A stretch of DNA of 64,000 bases from Actinomadura mexicana. Its GTDB lineage: Bacteria; Actinomycetota; Actinomycetes; Streptosporangiales; Streptosporangiaceae. The translations under genes and the position numbers were made by a program. A model generated the notes under the pieces. That model was not told the DNA's origin. It saw only the letters and a list, made by a program, of their open reading frames with translations, and searched no databases. The DNA is taken from NCBI RefSeq assembly GCF_900188105.1, contig NZ_FZNP01000021.1, forward strand, positions 1 to 64,000. The letters are read 5' to 3'. Numbering within the stretch: position 1 is the first letter of the stretch; every line of letters begins with the position of its first letter. Positions 57,499 to 64,000 of this stretch are shown one piece after another.

Positions 57499-58962
57499 AT
57501 GACGGCAGCGGGCAGCGGACCGGGGCAGGCGGACGAGCACCGCGGGGACGGGACGTCGCACTCCGCGGCGGTGGCCGCGCTGCTGGCGGGAGCCGCCGCC
57601 CTCGGCGGGTTCCTGTTCGGCTACGACTCCTCGGTGATCAACGGGACGGTCGACGCGCTCAAGGAGGAGTTCGGCCTCGGCGGCTTCGCGGTCGGCTTCG
57701 TGGTGTCCGCCGCGCTGCTCGGCTGCGCCGTCGGCGCCTGGTTCGCGGGGCCGCTGAGCGACCGGATCGGCCGGGTGCGGGTGATGCTCATCGCCGCCGG
57801 GCTGTTCCTGGTCAGCTCGCTCGGCTCCGCGCTGGCCTTCAGCGCGGTCGACCTGACCGTCTGGCGGCTGGTCGGCGGCCTCGCCATCGGTGCCGCGTCG
57901 GTGATCGCGCCCGCCTACATCGCCGAGATCGCCCCGGCCGAGCTGCGCGGCCGGCTCGGCTCGCTGCAGCAGATGGCGATCGTGCTCGGCATCTTCGCCG
58001 CCCTCGTGGTCGACTACGTCATCGCGCGGGTGTCCGACGGCGGCGCGACCGGAACGTTCCCCTGGGGCGGCGGCGCGTGGCGGTGGATGTTCGCCAGCGC
58101 CGCCGTCCCGGCCGTGATGTACGGCGTGATCGCCACCACGATCCCCGAGTCGCCCCGCTACCTGGTCAAGAAGCACGAGACGGCCCGCGCGCGGCAGGTG
58201 CTGCGGCGCGTGATGGGCCGCGGCGACGTGGACGTGAAGATCACCGAGATCGTGCGGTCCATCGCCGTGGACCGGCCCGTCAGGCTCGGGGACCTGCGCG
58301 GCGAGCGGCTCGGCCTGATGCCGATCGTGTGGGCCGGGATCCTGCTGTCGGTGTTCCAGCAGTTCGTCGGCATCAATGTGATCTTCTACTACTCCTCCTC
58401 GCTGTGGCAGGCCGTCGGGTTCTCCGAGAACAACGCGATGCTCACCTCGGTGATCAACTCGGTCGTCAACGTCGCGTTCACGCTGGTCGCGATCGCGCTC
58501 ATCGACCGGATCGGGCGGCGCCCGCTGCTGCTGGCCGGTGCCGCCGGCATGGCGGCCTCCCTCGGCACCCTCACGGTCTGCTTCGCGACCGCCCCGGTGG
58601 TGGACGGCAAACCGGACCTCGGCGGCGTCGCAGGTCCCGTGGCGCTCGTCGCGGCCAACGTGTTCGTCGCCTCCTTCGCCGCGACGTGGGGGCCCGTGGT
58701 GTGGGTGATGCTCGGCGAGATGTTCAACAACTTCATCCGGGCGTCCGCCCTGGCTGTCTCCGCCGCCGCGCAGTGGCTCGCCAACTGGGTGATCACCACG
58801 ACGTTCCCCGGCATCTCCGGCTTCTCCCTCGGCCTGGCCTACGGCCTCTACACGCTGTTCTCGGTCCTGGCGTTCCTGTTCGTGCTGCGCGCCGTCCCCG
58901 AGACCAGGGGACGCGAACTGGAGGACATGGACGACCTCGCCGCCCCGCGGGCCCGCGCGTGA
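57499..58962 (+). CDS. MFS sugar porter
   Basis: A 487-residue sugar:proton symporter with 12 transmembrane segments. Signatures are GGFLFGYDSSVINGT in TM1, GPLSDRIGRVRVM (loop 2-3), the PESPRYLVKKHE motif after TM6, QQFVGINVIFYYSSSLW in TM7, and DRIGRRPLLLAG (loop 8-9). The C-terminal PETRGRELEDMD completes the family pattern. It probably imports a hexose or pentose. It is monocistronic or first of a short unit ending before the thrS leader. Confidence 0.95.
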   Translation: MTAAGSGPGQADEHRGDGTSHSAAVAALLAGAAALGGFLFGYDSSVINGTVDALKEEFGLGGFAVGFVVSAALLGCAVGAWFAGPLSDRIGRVRVMLIAAGLFLVSSLGSALAFSAVDLTVWRLVGGLAIGAASVIAPAYIAEIAPAELRGRLGSLQQMAIVLGIFAALVVDYVIARVSDGGATGTFPWGGGAWRWMFASAAVPAVMYGVIATTIPESPRYLVKKHETARARQVLRRVMGRGDVDVKITEIVRSIAVDRPVRLGDLRGERLGLMPIVWAGILLSVFQQFVGINVIFYYSSSLWQAVGFSENNAMLTSVINSVVNVAFTLVAIALIDRIGRRPLLLAGAAGMAASLGTLTVCFATAPVVDGKPDLGGVAGPVALVAANVFVASFAATWGPVVWVMLGEMFNNFIRASALAVSAAAQWLANWVITTTFPGISGFSLGLAYGLYTLFSVLAFLFVLRAVPETRGRELEDMDDLAAPRARA

Positions 58963-58991
58963 AAGGCCGGGCCCCGCGCCCGCCCATCGGT

Positions 58992-58997
58992 TACAGT
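58992..58997 (+). promoter_or_regulatory. -10 element of the thrS leader transcript
   Basis: TACAGT ends 6 bases before the ATG of the leader ORF at 59004, the leaderless geometry seen elsewhere in the window. No clear -35 is present. Confidence 0.55.
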
Positions 58998-59003
58998 GGA
59001 GCC

Positions 59004-59069
59004 ATGCCGCACGCGCTCGCAGAGACGACGACGCCGGGTCACTCCCGGCGCGACGGCGGCATGTCCTGA
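59004..59069 (+). CDS. thrS leader peptide with three Thr codons
   Basis: A 21-codon ORF (MPHALAETTTPGHSRRDGGM, then Ser and stop) starting at the predicted transcription start of the thrS operon. Codons 8-10 are ACG ACG ACG (59025-59033). The gene's job is probably to report charged tRNA-Thr: a ribosome stalling at these codons would change folding of the RNA immediately downstream, which contains a 1:2 hairpin, a competing 2:3 pairing and a terminator before thrS. The ORF has no other recognisable feature. The assignment rests on context and RNA structure. Confidence 0.7.
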   Translation: MPHALAETTTPGHSRRDGGMS

Positions 59070-59095
59070 CATTGCACGCGGAAGGGCCCCGGGAG
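59032..59095 (+). promoter_or_regulatory. attenuator pairing segments of the thrS leader
   Basis: Segment 1 (59032-59038) pairs perfectly with segment 2 (59044-59050) over 7 bp and begins at the last Thr codon. Segment 2 can instead pair with segment 3 (59042-59048 with 59089-59095, 7 bp perfect, CTCCCGG/CCGGGAG). Segment 3 is part of the left arm of the terminator. A ribosome stalled at the Thr codons would cover segment 1 and free segment 2 to block the terminator. Confidence 0.65.
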
Positions 59096-59117
59096 CGTTC
59101 CCCCGGGGCCCTTCCGC
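59078..59117 (+). terminator. thrS leader terminator
   Basis: A perfect 16-bp stem (59078-59093 with 59102-59117) and an 8-base loop, located 8 bases after the leader peptide stop and about 130 bases before the thrS start. It lacks a T-run. Confidence 0.8.
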
Positions 59118-59247
59118 CGTCCGGGGACGCCGCGGGCCCTCCACCGACCCAGAGGAGCGGCCGATGGAACCGGATGCGTCCGGGGGACACCCCGAGTCGA
59201 TAGCATCGAACCCCGTTGACCCCGACCCATCATCGCGAGGAGTACCC

Positions 59248-61227
59248 GTGTCCACCGTGTCTGAGCTGCGCATCACCCTCGACGGGAGCGAGCGGGCGGT
59301 GCCGGCGGGCACCACCGCGGGCCAGGCACTGGAGGCCGACGGCCGCACCGTGATCGCCGCCCGCGTCAACGGCGAGCTGCGCGACCTCGCCGGCGAGCTG
59401 CGCGACGGCGACGCCGTCGAGCCGGTCGAGATCGGCTCGGACGACGGCCGGGCGATCATGCGGCACTCCGCCGCGCACGTGATGGCGCAGGCCGTCCAGG
59501 AGCTGTTCCCCGAGGCGAGGCTGGGCATCGGCCCGCCGGTGGAGAACGGCTTCTACTACGACTTCGACGTCCCCGAGCCGTTCACCCCCGACGACCTCAA
59601 GCGCATCGAGAAGCGGATGCGCGAGATCGTCAAGCAGGGGCAGCGGTTCTCCCGCCGGCCCGTCTCCGACGAGGACGCGCGCGCCGAGCTGGCCGCCGAG
59701 CCCTACAAGCTGGAGCTGATCGGGTTGAAGGGGGCCGGGCCGGAGGCGGCCGACGGCGCCGAGGTCGAGGTGGGCGGCGGCGAGCTGACCATCTACGACA
59801 ACCTGGACGCCAAGTCCGGCGAGCTGCGCTGGAAGGACCTGTGCCGCGGCCCGCACGTGCCGTCCACCCGGGTCGTCCCCGCCTTCAAGCTGATGCGCTC
59901 GGGCGGCGCCTACTGGCGCGGCAGCGAGAAGAACCCGCAGCTGCAGCGGATCTACGGCACCGCCTGGGAGTCCCGCGAGAAGCAGGACGAGTACCTGAGG
60001 TTCCTGGAGGAGGCCGAGAAGCGCGACCACCGCCGCCTCGGCGCCGAGCTCGACCTGTTCTCCTTCCCGAACGAGATCGGCAGCGGCCTCGCCGTCTTCC
60101 ACCCGAAGGGCGGCGCCGTCCGCAAGGTGATGGAGGACTACTCGCGCCGCCGGCACGAGGAGGAGGGGTACGAGTTCGTCAACACCCCGCACATCACCAA
60201 GGGCCACCTGTTCGAGACCTCCGGGCACCTCGGCTGGTACAAGGACGACATGTTCCCCGCCATGGAGGTCGACGGCGGCGACTACTACCTCAAGCCGATG
60301 AACTGCCCGATGCACAACCTGATCTTCCGCGCGCGCGGCCGCTCCTACCGGGAGCTGCCGCTGCGGCTGTTCGAGTTCGGGTCGGTCTACCGGTACGAGA
60401 AGTCGGGCGTCGTGCACGGCCTCACCCGCGTGCGGGGCATGACCCAGGACGACGCGCACATCTACTGCACCGAGGACCAGATGGGCGAGGAGATCAAGCG
60501 CCTCCTCGACTTCGTCCTCGGCCTCCTGCGCGACTACGGTCTGAACGAGTTCTACCTGGAGCTGTCCACCCGCGACGAGTCCGACAAGTTCATCGGCTCG
60601 GACGAGATGTGGGAGAAGGCCACCGCCGCCCTCCGCGACGCCGCCGAGGCCACCGGGCTCGACCTCGTCCCCGACCCGGGCGGCGCGGCGTTCTACGGCC
60701 CCAAGATCTCCGTGCAGGCCAAGGACGCGATCGGGCGCACCTGGCAGCTGTCGACCATCCAGGTCGACCCCAACCAGCCCGAGCGGTTCGGCCTGGAGTA
60801 CCAGGCGGCCGACGGCACCCGGCAGCGGCCCATGATGCTGCACCGGGCGCTGTTCGGGTCGATCGAGCGGTTCTTCGGCGTGCTGCTGGAGCACTACGCG
60901 GGCGCGATGCCGCCGTGGCTGGCGCCGGTGCAGGCGGTCGGCATCCCGATCGGCGACGCCCACGTCCCGCACCTGGAGAAGGTGGCCGCGCGGCTGCGCG
61001 AGCACGGCCTGCGCGTCGAGGTCGACGCCTCCTCCGACCGGATGCAGAAGAAGATCCGCAACGCGCAGAAGCAGAAGGTCCCGTACATGGTGCTCGCGGG
61101 CGACGACGACGTCGCCAAGGACGCGGTGTCGTTCCGGTACCGCAGCGGCGAGCAGAAGAACGGGGTCCCGATCGACGAGGCGGTCGAGGAGATCGTCCAG
61201 GCCGTGCGGACCCGCGTGCAGATCTGA
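59248..61227 (+). CDS. thrS: threonine--tRNA ligase
   Basis: A 659-residue class II aminoacyl-tRNA synthetase. The domains are TGS (about 1-65), the second N-terminal editing domain with its HSAAHVMAQAVQELFP segment, the catalytic core, and the C-terminal anticodon-binding domain. The zinc ligands are Cys353 (PMNCPMH), a His in the HGLTRVRGMTQDDAH region, and the His in MLHRALFGSIERFFG (motif 3 Arg included). GTG 59248 has GAGGAG 5 bases upstream and starts at the TGS domain; ATG 59164, with its own GAGGAG, is an in-frame alternative that adds 28 residues. The upstream Thr-codon leader suggests attenuation by threonine. Confidence 0.97.
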   Translation: MSTVSELRITLDGSERAVPAGTTAGQALEADGRTVIAARVNGELRDLAGELRDGDAVEPVEIGSDDGRAIMRHSAAHVMAQAVQELFPEARLGIGPPVENGFYYDFDVPEPFTPDDLKRIEKRMREIVKQGQRFSRRPVSDEDARAELAAEPYKLELIGLKGAGPEAADGAEVEVGGGELTIYDNLDAKSGELRWKDLCRGPHVPSTRVVPAFKLMRSGGAYWRGSEKNPQLQRIYGTAWESREKQDEYLRFLEEAEKRDHRRLGAELDLFSFPNEIGSGLAVFHPKGGAVRKVMEDYSRRRHEEEGYEFVNTPHITKGHLFETSGHLGWYKDDMFPAMEVDGGDYYLKPMNCPMHNLIFRARGRSYRELPLRLFEFGSVYRYEKSGVVHGLTRVRGMTQDDAHIYCTEDQMGEEIKRLLDFVLGLLRDYGLNEFYLELSTRDESDKFIGSDEMWEKATAALRDAAEATGLDLVPDPGGAAFYGPKISVQAKDAIGRTWQLSTIQVDPNQPERFGLEYQAADGTRQRPMMLHRALFGSIERFFGVLLEHYAGAMPPWLAPVQAVGIPIGDAHVPHLEKVAARLREHGLRVEVDASSDRMQKKIRNAQKQKVPYMVLAGDDDVAKDAVSFRYRSGEQKNGVPIDEAVEEIVQAVRTRVQI

Positions 61228-61333
61228 GCCCGGCCGGGTCGTGCCCGCCCCGCGCGAGCGCGACCCGGAAGTGGCGCGCGCCCGGAGTTGGTAGCCTCAT
61301 CGACCACGTGCGAGGACCGGGGAGACAGCGGAG

Positions 61334-61939
61334 ATGAAGTCCAGGAGGCCGGGGCGGCGGGGGCGGTCGCTCTGGCTCCGGATCGCCGGCTACACCGGCA
61401 CCCTGGCGCTCGTCGCGGCCGCCGTGGTCGTGCTCCTCATGCCCCTGGCGGACGACGGCACGAAGGGCGCGGCCGGCGCCGGAGGCACGGCGAGCCCGTC
61501 CGCGCCGGGCGGCCGGACGGGCCTTCCCGGAGGCGGGGGCCTGCCCGTGACCCCCACCAACCCCGCTCCGCAGCAGAACGGGAGCGGCCAGCCCTATCCG
61601 GGCGGTGGAGGCGGCGGGCCCGGCGGCCAGGGCGGCGGTCCGCAGATACCTCCCCAGAACGGCTCGGGCGGCGTCGGCGCCTGCCCGAAGGGGACGGCCT
61701 ACTACCGAGCCACGCCCACGGGCGTGGACGTCGTCATCGCGGTCTCCGCGAGCGGCGCGATCCGGGCGGAGCTGTCGCTGCGGGGGCAGGAGCCCAAGGC
61801 CCAGCAGACCACCGTGCGCAGCGGCGGCCCGCAGACGTTCCACTTCACGGGCGTCGCGCCGCAGCTGGTCGAGCGGGTCAAGGTCACCACGATCTCGGTG
61901 GGGGGCGGCATGCAGAACTGCTACGCCCGTGCCGCCTGA
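61334..61939 (+). CDS. membrane-anchored or secreted Pro/Gly-rich protein
   Basis: A 201-residue protein with a basic N-terminus, one hydrophobic segment (about 18-40; TGTLALVAAAVVVLLM), a low-complexity Gly/Pro/Gln linker (about 45-115), and a C-terminal domain of about 85 residues (VDVVIAVSASGAIRAELSL, with two Cys flanking it: GACPKG and MQNCYAR) likely forming a disulfide. It appears to be an extracytoplasmic domain on a flexible stalk; no family is recognised. TAGCCT at 61292-61297 is a likely -10. Its 3' end overlaps the convergent Gls24-type gene by 19 bases. Confidence 0.75.
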   Translation: MKSRRPGRRGRSLWLRIAGYTGTLALVAAAVVVLLMPLADDGTKGAAGAGGTASPSAPGGRTGLPGGGGLPVTPTNPAPQQNGSGQPYPGGGGGGPGGQGGGPQIPPQNGSGGVGACPKGTAYYRATPTGVDVVIAVSASGAIRAELSLRGQEPKAQQTTVRSGGPQTFHFTGVAPQLVERVKVTTISVGGGMQNCYARAA

Positions 61940-62547
61940 CGGACGTCCTCGACGGACACGTTGACGGCGGCGACCCGCGTCCCCAGCATCATGCCCGCCA
62001 CCCGCGCCACGTTCGCCTTCACCCTCGTCGCCACGTCCTTGATCACGAGGCCGTACTCGACGGCGATGGCGACGTCCAGCGTGACCTCGTCGTCGTTCTG
62101 GACGACGCGCACGCCCGTCGCGGCGGGCTCGTCCCGGACGGTGAGGCCGGCGACGCCCTCCACCTCCAGCGCGGCGAACGCGGCGATCTTCCCGATCACC
62201 GCGTTGCCGATCGTGATGCGGCCCTCCACCGGCGCGCTGAGGTCGCCGGACGAGCCGTGCATCGTCATCGGCACCGCGTTCGGCCCCGACGACAGCACGC
62301 CCCGCGGGGGCGGGACCGACTGCGGTGCCGCGGTCGCGGGAGGCGCGGACAGCGGCGCTCCCTGCGGCATTCCCGGCAACGGTGCGCCCTGGGAGGGCGT
62401 GCCCGGGGAATGCGTACCCTGCGGCGGCATGCCAGTGGGGGGCTCCGTCTCCGGGCGGCCGGTGGGCGCCCCGGGGAACCGCGGTCCGGGTCCGGCCCCC
62501 GGCCCCTGCTCGGCGTTCCCGGTCTGGCGCTTGTCGAGCCCGGTCAT
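61921..62547 (-). CDS. Asp23/Gls24-family envelope stress protein
   Basis: A 208-residue protein. The first 105 residues are Pro/Gly/Gln-rich and disordered. The last 100 form the Asp23/Gls24 (DUF322) domain: EGRITIGNAVIGKIAAFAALEVEGVAG, EVTLDVAIAVEYG and DVATRVKANVARVAGMMLG (quoted in parts), then VNVSVEDV. The family is linked to cell-wall stress and usually membrane-associated. GGGAG lies 6 bases before ATG 62547. A TAGCAT -10-like hexamer lies at 62653-62658 (minus). Confidence 0.9.
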   Translation of the reverse strand: MTGLDKRQTGNAEQGPGAGPGPRFPGAPTGRPETEPPTGMPPQGTHSPGTPSQGAPLPGMPQGAPLSAPPATAAPQSVPPPRGVLSSGPNAVPMTMHGSSGDLSAPVEGRITIGNAVIGKIAAFAALEVEGVAGLTVRDEPAATGVRVVQNDDEVTLDVAIAVEYGLVIKDVATRVKANVARVAGMMLGTRVAAVNVSVEDVRQAARA

Positions 62548-62735
62548 GATCGCTCCCTGCGGTTCGGTCGGGTGACCATGGTGTCGGAGCGACGCGCGGA
62601 ACGTCACGCAGGCACCGGATCGCGGGCGCGTCCGAAGACGCGCCGACGGGCCATGCTAGGGGATCCCGGCTACAGCCCCGAGGGCGTCTCTCTCTATGCT
62701 GCTGGTCAGGCCGTGAACAAAAGGAGACCGCCGCC

Positions 62736-63365
62736 TTGAGCGCAGAGCCGGAGGAGTCCGTGGTGCAGCAGGGGCGCGAGGACGCGCCCGGGGCCGGCGC
62801 CGGGAACGAGCGCACGCCCCGCTTCGAGGAGGAGAGGGGCGGCGCGGGCACGCCCGACAACTTCCAGCGGCTCTGGACCCCGCACCGGATGGCCTACATC
62901 AAGGGCGAGAACAAGCCCACGGGCGGGGGATCGGGCGACGGCTGCCCGTTCTGCGAGATCCCGAAGATGACCGACGAGGAGGGGCTCATCGTGGCCCGCG
63001 GCGAGTCGGTGTTCACGGTGCTGAACCTCTACCCCTACAACTCCGGGCACCTGATGGTCGTCCCGTACCGGCACGTCGCCGACTACGCCGACCTCGAAGA
63101 GCCGGAGTACGCGGAGCTGGCGACGTTCACGCAGCGGTCCCTGACGGCGCTGCGCAAGGCGAGCGGCGCGCAGGGCTTCAACGTCGGCATGAACCTCGGT
63201 CTCGTCGCCGGCGCCGGAATCGCGTCCCACCTGCACCAGCACGTCGTCCCGCGGTGGGGAGGCGACACGAACTTCATGCCGGTCGTCGGGCACACCAAGG
63301 TGCTGCCGCAGCTACTGCGCGACACCCGCCAGATGCTCGCCGACGCCTGGCCGCACTTCGCCTGA
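62736..63365 (+). CDS. HIT-domain protein (Ap4A phosphorylase-like)
   Basis: A 209-residue protein with an acidic 60-residue N-terminal extension, a zinc-type CPFCEIP segment (about 69-75), LNLYPYNSGHLMVVPYRHV, and the histidine triad HLHQHVVPRW near residue 168. Actinobacterial relatives are Ap4A or AMP-phosphoramidate hydrolases, and thrS-HIT neighbourhoods are conserved in this phylum. The TTG start at 62736 is supported by AAAAGGAG 9 bases upstream and a TATGCT -10 at 62695-62700. Confidence 0.93.
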   Translation: MSAEPEESVVQQGREDAPGAGAGNERTPRFEEERGGAGTPDNFQRLWTPHRMAYIKGENKPTGGGSGDGCPFCEIPKMTDEEGLIVARGESVFTVLNLYPYNSGHLMVVPYRHVADYADLEEPEYAELATFTQRSLTALRKASGAQGFNVGMNLGLVAGAGIASHLHQHVVPRWGGDTNFMPVVGHTKVLPQLLRDTRQMLADAWPHFA

Positions 63366-63387
63366 CGGCCCGGGCGGGCCGCCGGCC

Positions 63388-64000
63388 TCAGGCGGGCGGC
63401 ACGGCGCGCCGCAGGCCACCGTCGGCCGGCACGCGGGGCGGGGCCTGCGAGGCGCTCATCAGCTCCGAGACCGTGACGAACTCGAAGCCCTTGGCGCGCA
63501 GGCCGCGGATCATCGGGACGAGGTTGCGCAGCGCGACCAGGCGGTCGTGGTGGCCGGTGTCATGGGCGAGCAGGATCGCGCCGGGCCCGGTGTTGCCGAC
63601 GATGTAGTCCACCAGCGCAGGCGGGTCGTCCTCGTAGGTCTTCTCCAGCATCTTGATCGACCACAGTGCGATGTCGTACTCGAACCGGCACGCGGCGCTC
63701 AGCGTGGTCCCGCCCAGATGGCCGAACGGGGGCCGCAGGAACCGGGGCTCCTTGCCGAGAATCCGCCCGATGGCGTTGTGGGCGCGCCGCAGCTGTTCCA
63801 GGGCCCGCTCGTCGGAGAGGCGCGACAGGTCCTGGTGCTGCCAGGTGTGGTTGCCGGCCTCGTGCCGGTCCATCCGCCCGTGCACGAGCCGGGCGTGCCG
63901 GACGAGCCGCTCCCCGACGAGGAAGAACGTGGCCTTGACCCGCTCGGCGTCCAGGATGTCGTGCACCATCGGCGTCCAGTCGGGCATCGGCCCGTCGTCG
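63388..64000 (-). CDS. polysaccharide deacetylase (NodB), 5' end outside window
   Basis: The C-terminal about 204 residues of a NodB-domain deacetylase. The reading frame continues past the window edge with DDGP (motif 1 Asp pair at 63989-64000). Metal His residues lie in GNHTWQH (motif 2), RPPFGHLG is motif 3, and HDTGHHD is motif 5. It would remove N- or O-acetyl groups from peptidoglycan or another cell-wall glycan. A signal peptide, if present, lies beyond the window. It is convergent with the HIT gene. Confidence 0.92.
   Translation of the reverse strand, partial: DDGPMPDWTPMVHDILDAERVKATFFLVGERLVRHARLVHGRMDRHEAGNHTWQHQDLSRLSDERALEQLRRAHNAIGRILGKEPRFLRPPFGHLGGTTLSAACRFEYDIALWSIKMLEKTYEDDPPALVDYIVGNTGPGAILLAHDTGHHDRLVALRNLVPMIRGLRAKGFEFVTVSELMSASQAPPRVPADGGLRRAVPPA

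Noticed and set aside
58963..59250. T-box riboswitch upstream of thrS
   Set aside because: No T-box consensus (TGGNACCGCG) or long specifier-loop structure was found; the short ORF with Thr codons and competing hairpins explains the region better.
1..64000. CRISPR arrays, insertion sequences, integrases, phage genes or tRNA genes
   Set aside because: No regularly spaced repeats, transposase or integrase motifs, or tRNA cloverleaf sequences were seen; absence was judged by reading and not by a search program.

Overview
The window is a stretch of actinomycete chromosome. The evidence is very high G+C (by eye about 70%, not computed), strongly G/C-biased third codon positions, many GTG starts and one TTG start, and gene families typical of actinobacteria: DUF5302, DUF2795, a DrrA/DrrB-type ABC pair, several class I P450s, a PAS-GAF-PP2C-ATPase phosphatase, and thrS next to a HIT protein. 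A relative of Actinomadura/Thermomonosporaceae would fit, but the genus is inference. At least ten genes have a -10-like hexamer (TAnnnT or one mismatch) ending 6-7 bases before the start codon, the geometry of leaderless mRNAs. No transposase, integrase, phage gene, CRISPR array or tRNA was seen.

Layout. 1-143: the 3' end of a 5S rRNA gene and its terminator, so an rRNA operon lies to the left. 627-16300: mixed functions, including a P450 coupled to a TPR protein, a secreted metallopeptidase, a LysE-type exporter, a MurA-family enzyme with Asp in place of the fosfomycin-target Cys, two more P450s, a toroid-fold protein, an acyl-CoA ligase, small DUF proteins, a flavin/F420-type oxidoreductase and an MBL hydrolase. 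16337-18989: padR plus an ABC-2 drug-type exporter. 19093-26226: an M20 peptidase divergent from a five-gene peptide ABC importer. 26257-33211: spermidine-synthase-like protein, NmrA-like reductase, PP2C phosphatase, a secreted VanY-like protein, a DUF4253 protein, a decayed two-component system and a NUDIX hydrolase. 33208-39133: a MocR-type regulator divergent from an operon with a dihydroxyphthalate-decarboxylase-like protein, a nitrilase-family amidase and a polar amino acid ABC importer. 39132-47589: a kynurenine / 3-hydroxyanthranilate catabolic cluster. 47700-56000: cold-shock protein, MFS/ROK pair, TetR/acyl-CoA dehydrogenase/SDR block, quinone oxidoreductase and a NarL-type two-component system. 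56087-64000: cysteine dioxygenase with a Cys-containing leader peptide, methyltransferase, sugar porter, thrS with a probable attenuator, a secreted Pro/Gly-rich protein, a Gls24-type protein, HIT hydrolase and a truncated polysaccharide deacetylase.

How the genes work together. The clearest pathway is 39225-47506: formamidase-like hydrolase, kynureninase, 3-hydroxyanthranilate dioxygenase, ACMS decarboxylase, aminomuconic semialdehyde dehydrogenase, RidA-type aminomuconate deaminase, oxalocrotonate decarboxylase and oxopentenoate hydratase. Together they would carry kynurenine-type compounds to 4-hydroxy-2-oxovalerate. The first oxygenase, kynurenine 3-monooxygenase and the final aldolase/dehydrogenase are not in the window. 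A LysR gene sits inside the cluster, and the same interrupted palindrome lies in front of both the LysR gene and the formamidase-like gene. The amino acid importer operon just upstream may feed it.

The most interesting regulatory signal is upstream of thrS. A 21-codon leaderless ORF contains three consecutive Thr codons and is followed by mutually exclusive hairpins, the last a strong terminator. This is the architecture of ribosome-mediated threonine attenuation. A second leader peptide, with a Cys codon near its 3' end, precedes cysteine dioxygenase.
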